From: Hydrogenophaga sp.
GTDB taxonomy: Bacteria; Pseudomonadota; Gammaproteobacteria; Burkholderiales; Burkholderiaceae_C
NCBI GenBank assembly: GCA_020047875.1
Contig: JAIFNE010000071.1
Span: 1-10,396 of the forward strand
DNA length: 10,396 nucleotides
Direction: 5' to 3'
Positions 4,873 to 10,396 of the stretch are shown here, one piece after another. The notes beneath the pieces were generated by a model. It was not told the origin of the DNA, made no database searches, and saw only the letters and a list, made by a program, of their open reading frames with translations. A program made the position numbers and the translations under genes. The first letter of the stretch is position 1, and the number at the start of each line of letters is the position of its first letter.

Positions 4873-7800
4873 ATGTTCAGCAAGGTTCTGATTGCCAACC
4901 GCGGCGCCATCGCATGCCGCATCATCCGCACGCTCAAGAAGCTGGGTGTGCAGAGCGTGGCCGTGTATTCCGAGGCCGATGCGCAAGCGCGCCACGTGCG
5001 CGAAGCCAACGAGGCCTACCTGCTGGGCCCGGCGCCCGCAGCCGAGAGCTACCTCAAGGCTGACCGCATCTTGCAGATCGCGAAGGACTGCGGCGCGCAG
5101 GCCATCCACCCCGGCTACGGTTTCCTGTCTGAGAACCCCGCATTTGCCCAGGCCTGCGAAGACGCGGGCATCGCCTTCATCGGCCCAGCGCCGGCGCAAA
5201 TGCGCGCCTTTGGTTTGAAGCACACCGCGCGCGATCTGGCGCAGCAGCGCGGCGTGCCGTTGCTGCCGGGCTCGGGTTTGCTGAGCGATCTGGCGCAGGC
5301 GCAAACCGAAGCGCAGCGCATCGGCTACCCGGTCATGCTCAAGAGCACGGCGGGCGGTGGTGGCATCGGCATGCGGCTGGTGTGGAACGCCGCCGAGCTG
5401 GCCGACGCGTTCGAGAACGTGGGGCGGCTCGCGCAGGCCAACTTCAAAGACGCGGGCCTGTTCCTCGAGAAGTACGTCGAGCAGGCGCGCCACATCGAGG
5501 TGCAGGTGTTCGGCGACGGCGCGGGCGGCGTGATCGCGCTGAGCGAGCGCGACTGTTCGGTGCAGCGGCGCAACCAGAAGGTGATCGAAGAAACCCCGGC
5601 CCCCGGCCTGAGCGACGCGCAGCGCAGCGAGCTGCACGCCACCGCCGTGCGGCTGGCGCAGGCGGTGAACTACCGCTCGGCGGGCACGGTGGAGTTTGTC
5701 TATGACGCGGCCACCGGCCAGTTCTACTTCCTCGAAGTCAACACCCGCTTGCAGGTGGAGCACGGCGTGACCGAGCAGGTGACCGGCGTGGACCTGGTGG
5801 CCTGGATGCTGCAGCTCGCCGCGGGTGATTTGCCGCCGCTGGCCACGCTGCAGCCGGTGGCGCGCGGCGCGTCCATCCAGGTGCGGCTCTACGCCGAAGA
5901 CCCGGCGCGCCATTTCCAGCCCTGCGCGGGCTTGCTGACCGAGGTGGTGTTTCCTCCAGATGCGCGCGTGGACGGCTGGGTCGAGCGCGGCACCGAGGTG
6001 CCCGCCTGGTACGACCCGATGCTCGCCAAGCTCATCGTCACCGCCGACACGAGGGAGCAGGCGCTGCGGAAGATGGAAGCCGCGCTGGATGCGACGCGGC
6101 TGGCCGGCATCGAAACCAACCTGGGCTACCTGCGCCAGGTGGTGCGAAGCCCGGTGTTCCGCGAAGGGCGGCAGGTCACGCGCTTTCTCAACAGCTTCGA
6201 GTACCGGCCCGCGACCATCGAGGTGCTGGAGCCCGGCGTGCAGACCAGCGTGCAGGACTGGCCGGGCCGCACCGGCTACTGGGACGTGGGCGTGCCGCCC
6301 AGCGGCCCGATGGACGCCTACGCGCACCGCCTGGCCAACCAGCTGGTGGGCAACGCGCCCGACGCCGCCGCGCTGGAGATCACCCTCGCCGGGCCGACGC
6401 TGCGCTTCAACACCGACGCCGTGGTGGCCGTGACCGGCGCACCCGCGACTGTGACGCTCGACGGCCAGCCGGTGGCCATGTGGCAGGCACTGCCTGTGAA
6501 GGCGGGCAGCACGCTGGCCGTGGGCCGCACCCCGGCGGGCGTGCGCCTGGCGCTCGCGGTGGGCGGCGGGCTGGACGTGCCCACCTACCTGGGCAGCCGC
6601 AGCACCTTCACGCTCGGCCAGTTCGGTGGCCACGCCGGGCGGCATTTGCGTGCGGGCGATGTGCTGCACCTCGCGGGCACGGCCACGCCGGTGGCGGCGC
6701 CCACACCTGCAGCGCTGATCCCCGCCTACGGCCACCACTGGGACGTGGGCGTGCTCTACGGCCCGCACGGCGCGCCCGATTTCTTCCAGCCCGACGACAT
6801 CGCCACCTTCTTCGCCACCGACTGGAAGGTGCACCACAACAGCAGCCGCACCGGCGTGCGCCTGATCGGCCCCAAGCCGCAGTGGGCGCGCACCGACGGC
6901 GGCGAGGCGGGCCTGCACCCGTCGAACATCCACGACAACGCCTACGCCATCGGCGCGATCGACTTCACCGGCGACATGCCGGTGATCCTCGGGCCCGACG
7001 GGCCGAGCCTGGGTGGCTTCGTCTGCCCGGCGGTGGTGGTGAACGCCGAGCTGTGGAAGCTCGGCCAGCTGCGCCCCGGTGACACGGTGCGCTTCCACCG
7101 CCTCTCGCTGGCGCAGGCGGGCGAGCGCGAAGCGGCGGTGGAGGCGGCGCTGTCGTCCCTCGCAGGGTCACTGCCTGAGGCGCCACAAGACGACGCCGCA
7201 GCCCACACCACGCCGGTGATTTTTGAAGACCCCGCCCGCGAAGACGTGCCCGCCATGGTGGTGCGCCAGGCCGGCGACCGCTATGTGCTGGTCGAGTTCG
7301 GCCCGCTGGTGCTCGACATCGAGCTGCGCCTGCGCGTGCACGTGCTCATGACCGTGCTGAAGGCCCTCCAGGCGCAGGGTCAGCTGCCCGGCGTGATCGA
7401 CATGACCCCCGGCATCCGGTCATTGCAGCTGCACTTCGACCCGGCGCTGATCGCGCGCGACGCGCTGCTGAAGACACTGATCGCCACCGAGGCCGCGCTC
7501 CCCCCGGTGGACGACATGGTGGTGCCCAGCCGCACGGTGCACCTGCCGCTGTCGTGGGACGACCCGCAGACGAAACTGGCGATTGAGAAGTACATGCAGT
7601 CGGTGCGGCCCGACGCGCCCTGGTGCCCGAGCAACATCGAGTTCATCCGCCGCATCAACGGGCTGGACAGCATCGACGACGTGTTCAGGATCGTGTTCGA
7701 GGCGCCCTACCTCGTGCTCGGCCTGGGTGACGTGTACCTGGGCGCCCCGGTGGCCACGCCGCTGGACCCGCGCCAGCGCCTGGTGACCACCAAGTACAAC

Positions 7801-8493
7801 CCGGCGCGCACCTGGACGCCGGAAAACGCGGTGGGCATCGGCGGCGCCTACCTCTGCGTCTACGGCATGGAAGGCCCGGGCGGTTACCAGTTCGTGGGCC
7901 GCACGCTGCAGATGTGGAACCGCTGGCGGCATGGCGAGGCGGGCTCGGTGTTTGAACAGCCCTGGCTGCTGCGCTTCTTCGACCAGATCCGTTTTCACCC
8001 GGTGTCGCAAGACGAGCTGCTGCGCATCCGCGCCGACTTCCCGCACGGAGGCTACCCGCTGCGCACCGAAGAGGGCACGTTCAGCTTGAAAGACTACCGA
8101 CGCTTTCTCGCCGACCACGCCGAGAGCATCACTGCCTTCAAGGCCACGCAGCAGGCCGCGTTTGAAGCCGAGCGCGAGCGCTGGGTCGCCGCCGGGCAAG
8201 ACGTGGTGGCGAGCGAGGCCGACGTGGAAGCGGCCGGGCCGGACAGCGAGATCGACCTGCCCGACGGCGGCCGCCTGATCGCCACCAGCGTGCCCGGCAA
8301 CGTGTGGAAGGTGGCGGTGAGCGTGGGCCAGCAGGTGCAGGCCGGCGACGTGCTGATGGTGATCGAGTCCATGAAGATGGAGTTCAGCCTGCTCGCGCCC
8401 GCCAAGGCCACGGTGCACAGCCTCATGTGCGCGCAAGGCGGCTCGGTGGCCGCCGGGCAGAACGTGCTGGTGCTGGTCGACGAAGCCATCTGA
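4873..8493 (+). CDS. biotin-dependent guanidine carboxylase (annotated as urea carboxylase)
   Basis: Multidomain carboxylase of 1206 residues, the usual length. It couples ATP and bicarbonate to carboxylate guanidine (or urea, more weakly) on a covalently bound biotin. Domains in order: biotin carboxylase about 1-445, with ATP-grasp loop GGGGIGM (161-167), the ERDCSVQRRNQK block (225-236) and EVNTRLQVEH (288-297); a KipA/AHS2-like carboxyltransferase half about 449-745, beginning EVLEPGVQTSVQDWPGR, with PPSGPMDAYAHRLAN (475-489) and a FTGD-to-SLGGFVC block (698-718); a KipI/AHS1-like half from about 795 to 1000, with a conserved region continuing to about 1085; and a C-terminal biotin carrier domain about 1128-1204 with ESMKM (1165-1169), K1168 being the biotinylated lysine. 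No allophanate hydrolase domain is fused, unlike in yeast. GGAG at 4864-4867 supports the start, and the guanidine-II riboswitch lies directly upstream. No biotin ligase gene is in the window. The guanidine role rests on the riboswitches, the DUF1989 pair and published biochemistry. Confidence 0.95.
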   Translation: MFSKVLIANRGAIACRIIRTLKKLGVQSVAVYSEADAQARHVREANEAYLLGPAPAAESYLKADRILQIAKDCGAQAIHPGYGFLSENPAFAQACEDAGIAFIGPAPAQMRAFGLKHTARDLAQQRGVPLLPGSGLLSDLAQAQTEAQRIGYPVMLKSTAGGGGIGMRLVWNAAELADAFENVGRLAQANFKDAGLFLEKYVEQARHIEVQVFGDGAGGVIALSERDCSVQRRNQKVIEETPAPGLSDAQRSELHATAVRLAQAVNYRSAGTVEFVYDAATGQFYFLEVNTRLQVEHGVTEQVTGVDLVAWMLQLAAGDLPPLATLQPVARGASIQVRLYAEDPARHFQPCAGLLTEVVFPPDARVDGWVERGTEVPAWYDPMLAKLIVTADTREQALRKMEAALDATRLAGIETNLGYLRQVVRSPVFREGRQVTRFLNSFEYRPATIEVLEPGVQTSVQDWPGRTGYWDVGVPPSGPMDAYAHRLANQLVGNAPDAAALEITLAGPTLRFNTDAVVAVTGAPATVTLDGQPVAMWQALPVKAGSTLAVGRTPAGVRLALAVGGGLDVPTYLGSRSTFTLGQFGGHAGRHLRAGDVLHLAGTATPVAAPTPAALIPAYGHHWDVGVLYGPHGAPDFFQPDDIATFFATDWKVHHNSSRTGVRLIGPKPQWARTDGGEAGLHPSNIHDNAYAIGAIDFTGDMPVILGPDGPSLGGFVCPAVVVNAELWKLGQLRPGDTVRFHRLSLAQAGEREAAVEAALSSLAGSLPEAPQDDAAAHTTPVIFEDPAREDVPAMVVRQAGDRYVLVEFGPLVLDIELRLRVHVLMTVLKALQAQGQLPGVIDMTPGIRSLQLHFDPALIARDALLKTLIATEAALPPVDDMVVPSRTVHLPLSWDDPQTKLAIEKYMQSVRPDAPWCPSNIEFIRRINGLDSIDDVFRIVFEAPYLVLGLGDVYLGAPVATPLDPRQRLVTTKYNPARTWTPENAVGIGGAYLCVYGMEGPGGYQFVGRTLQMWNRWRHGEAGSVFEQPWLLRFFDQIRFHPVSQDELLRIRADFPHGGYPLRTEEGTFSLKDYRRFLADHAESITAFKATQQAAFEAERERWVAAGQDVVASEADVEAAGPDSEIDLPDGGRLIATSVPGNVWKVAVSVGQQVQAGDVLMVIESMKMEFSLLAPAKATVHSLMCAQGGSVAAGQNVLVLVDEAI

Positions 8494-8522
8494 TCGTTCA
8501 CGAAAAATTCAAGGAGCCCTGC

Positions 8523-10343
8523 ATGGACCTGAGCACCCTTTCCTTTGACCTCGCCAGTTTGCGCGCCGCCTACGCCGCCGGTACTCCGGTGCGCGCCGTG
8601 ATCGCCGAAGCCATGCGCCGCTGCGCCAGCGACACCCACCACGCCTTCATCCACCGCCTGACCGACGCCGAGATCGAGCCCTTCATTGCCAGGCTCGATG
8701 GCGTGGACCCGGCCAGCCTGCCGCTGTACGGCGTGCCGTTCGCGATCAAGGACAACATCGATTTGGCGCACATGCCCACCACCGCCGGTTGCCCCGAATT
8801 CGCCACCACGCCGAGCGAGAGCGCCTTTCTGATCCAGCAGCTGGTGGCGGCGGGCGCGGTGCCGCTGGGCAAGACCAACCTCGACCAGTTCGCCACCGGC
8901 CTGAACGGCACGCGCTCGCCCTTTGGTGCCTGCCAGAACGCCTTCAACCCGGCGTTCATCTCGGGCGGCTCCAGCTCGGGTTCGGCAGTGAGCGTGGCCA
9001 AGGGCTGGGTGGGTTTTTCGCTCGGCACCGACACAGCGGGCTCCGGCCGCGTGCCCGCCAGCTTCAACAACCTCGTCGGCCTCAAACCCACCATCGGCCT
9101 GCTCTCGGCCACCGGCGTGGTGCCCGCCTGCCGTTCGGTGGACACGGTGTCCATCTTCGCGCTCACCGCCGCCGACGCGCAGGCGGTGCTCGCCGTAACC
9201 GCGGCGTACGACGAAGCCGATGCTTTTGGCCGCAAAGCCGAGCCCTTCGGCGTGGACTTCTCGGCCGGCCCGTTCCGCTTTGGCGTGCCGCGCCCGCAAG
9301 ACCTTGCCTTCTTCGGCAATGATGCGGCCATCGACCTGTTCGCGCAGAGCATCGAGCGCTTGCATGCCCTCGGCGGCACCGCGGTGGAGATCGACCTCAC
9401 CCCGTTCCTGCAAGCCGCGCGCCTGCTCTACGAAGGCCCCTGGGTGGCCGAGCGCTATGTCGCCATCCACGACTTCATCGAAGCCCAACCCGAGGCCGTG
9501 TTCCCGCCGGTGCGCAGCATCATCGAAGGCGGCAAAACCAAGACCGCTGCCGATGCCTTCGCAGCCAGCTACCAGCTCAAAGCGCTCAAGCGCGTGTGCG
9601 ACGCGGTGTGGCAGCACATCGACTGCCTGCTCACACCCACCGCCGGCACCATCTACTGCATCAGCGACATGCAGGCCGACCCGATCCGCCTGAACAGCAA
9701 CCTGGGTTACTACACCAACTTCATGAACCTGCTGGACTACGCCGCCGTCGCGGTGCCCGCAGGCTTCCAGGCGAGCGGCGATGCACAAGGCCTGCCCTGG
9801 GGCGTCACGCTCGCCGCGCCCGCGTTCAAGGACATCCCGCTGCTGCGCCTGGCCGACCGCTTCCACCGCGCACAGGCCTTGTCACTCGGCGCCACGGCCA
9901 CGCCGCTGGCTCACACGCCCACCATCGGCATCACCGATCTGCCCAAAGGCAGCAACACCGCTGGCACCGCGGTCTGCGGCGCGCACCTCAGCGGCCTGCC
10001 ACTGAACTGGCAGCTCACCCAGCGCGGCGCGCGCCTGCTCGGCGCGGTGCAGTCCGCTGCGGAATACAAGTTCTACGCACTCGCCGGCGGCCCGGTGCAG
10101 CGGCCCGGCATGGTGCGTGTGGCGGAAGGAGGCGCAGCCATTCACATGGAAGTGTGGGAAATGCCCGCCCAGCACTTCGGCAGCTTCGTCGACGGCATCC
10201 CCGCGCCGCTGGGCATCGGCAAGGTGAAGCTGGCCGATGGCTCGTGGGTCAGCGGGTTTGTGTGCGAGGCGATCGGGGTGGAGGGCGGTACAGAGATCAC
10301 GCAGTTGGGGAGCTGGCGCGCCTGGTTGGCGCAGCGGGCCTGA
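8523..10343 (+). CDS. atzF: allophanate hydrolase
   Basis: Cytoplasmic amidase-signature enzyme of 606 residues that hydrolyses allophanate to ammonia and CO2, the last step of the pathway. The N-terminal amidase domain (about 15-460) shows the Ser-cisSer-Lys triad: K76 in AIKDNID (74-80), cis-serine S151 in GGSSSGSA (148-155) and nucleophile S174 in GTDTAGSGR (168-176). A separate C-terminal domain (about 466-604) has the fold-specific SAAEYKFYAL, VWEMP and ADGSWVSGFVCEA segments of allophanate hydrolases of the full-length AtzF/DUR1 type. The frame is open upstream to 8304, but that part overlaps the carboxylase. ATG 8523 has AAGGAG (8511-8516) six bases away and a normal family N-terminus. 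The gap after the carboxylase is 29 bases. High GC and strong G/C third-position bias match the carboxylase rather than the transporter genes. The symbol atzF is by homology; no triazine-degradation role is implied. Confidence 0.95.
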   Translation: MDLSTLSFDLASLRAAYAAGTPVRAVIAEAMRRCASDTHHAFIHRLTDAEIEPFIARLDGVDPASLPLYGVPFAIKDNIDLAHMPTTAGCPEFATTPSESAFLIQQLVAAGAVPLGKTNLDQFATGLNGTRSPFGACQNAFNPAFISGGSSSGSAVSVAKGWVGFSLGTDTAGSGRVPASFNNLVGLKPTIGLLSATGVVPACRSVDTVSIFALTAADAQAVLAVTAAYDEADAFGRKAEPFGVDFSAGPFRFGVPRPQDLAFFGNDAAIDLFAQSIERLHALGGTAVEIDLTPFLQAARLLYEGPWVAERYVAIHDFIEAQPEAVFPPVRSIIEGGKTKTAADAFAASYQLKALKRVCDAVWQHIDCLLTPTAGTIYCISDMQADPIRLNSNLGYYTNFMNLLDYAAVAVPAGFQASGDAQGLPWGVTLAAPAFKDIPLLRLADRFHRAQALSLGATATPLAHTPTIGITDLPKGSNTAGTAVCGAHLSGLPLNWQLTQRGARLLGAVQSAAEYKFYALAGGPVQRPGMVRVAEGGAAIHMEVWEMPAQHFGSFVDGIPAPLGIGKVKLADGSWVSGFVCEAIGVEGGTEITQLGSWRAWLAQRA

Positions 10344-10364
10344 CTTTCAGGGGAGCAGCAACTG

Positions 10365-10396
10365 ATGGAGGGACCGCTGAGCGGGGGCGGTGGAAG
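10365..10396 (+). CDS. possible start of a further gene (truncated by window end)
   Basis: AGGGGAG at 10349-10355 is followed after nine bases by ATG 10365 and an open frame (MEGPLSGGGG...) running off the edge. This would place a next gene about 20 bases after allophanate hydrolase and perhaps in the same operon. Only ten codons are visible and they are glycine-rich, so no family can be named. A 4-bp dyad CCGC-TGA-GCGG (10374-10384) in the same place lacks a T-run and is not a terminator. Confidence 0.3.
   Translation, partial: MEGPLSGGGG

Noticed and set aside
4840..7098. 752-codon open frame on the - strand
   Set aside because: It lies antisense to the carboxylase in GC-rich DNA. The translation is a His/Arg/Ala/Gly-rich shadow with no domain, while the + strand carries intact catalytic motifs.
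8304..8522. N-terminal extension of allophanate hydrolase
   Set aside because: It overlaps the biotin carrier domain of the carboxylase in another frame. ATG 8523 has a strong ribosome site.
8094..9866. 590-codon open frame on the - strand
   Set aside because: It is antisense to the carboxylase end and allophanate hydrolase, with the same low-complexity composition. It is explained by third-position GC bias.
10374..10384. CCGC-TGA-GCGG dyad as the operon terminator
   Set aside because: It has a four-base stem, no T-run, and lies within a possible coding start.

Overview
The window carries a seven-gene operon, all on the + strand, for taking up guanidine and breaking it down as a nitrogen source. 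The genes are of the kind usually annotated 'urea carboxylase/urea transport'. Gene content, high GC and the promoter type suggest a Proteobacterium, most likely a betaproteobacterium of the Burkholderiales/Comamonadaceae kind. That placement is inferred from style; no phylogenetic marker is present.

Layout. Bases 1-80 may hold the tail of an unrelated upstream gene (weak). Bases 81-521 are a control region: a near-consensus NtrC dyad (192-208), a weaker second NtrC-like site (254-270), a consensus sigma-54 promoter (298-314) and a guanidine-I (ykkC) riboswitch aptamer (376-469) just ahead of the first gene. Then come an ABC importer (periplasmic binding protein 522-1601, permease 1638-2447, ATPase 2450-3241), two DUF1989 paralogues (3238-4071 and 4086-4766), a biotin-dependent guanidine/urea carboxylase (4873-8493) and an allophanate hydrolase (8523-10343). 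A further gene may begin at 10365.

How it works together. The importer brings guanidine in and the carboxylase makes carboxyguanidine at the cost of ATP and bicarbonate. The DUF1989 pair (carboxyguanidine deiminase) releases one ammonia to give allophanate, and allophanate hydrolase releases the remaining two ammonias and CO2. The assignment to guanidine rather than urea rests on the riboswitches and on published work on this gene cluster.

The most notable point is a second, structurally unrelated guanidine sensor inside the operon. The 106-base gap before the carboxylase contains two hairpins with ACGA tetraloops directly upstream of the Shine-Dalgarno sequence, which is the guanidine-II (mini-ykkC) architecture. 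One operon thus appears to combine nitrogen-starvation control (sigma-54/NtrC) with two different classes of guanidine riboswitch, one for the transporter and one for the carboxylase. GC content also rises sharply near this internal riboswitch, so the operon may have been assembled from two guanidine-responsive units.
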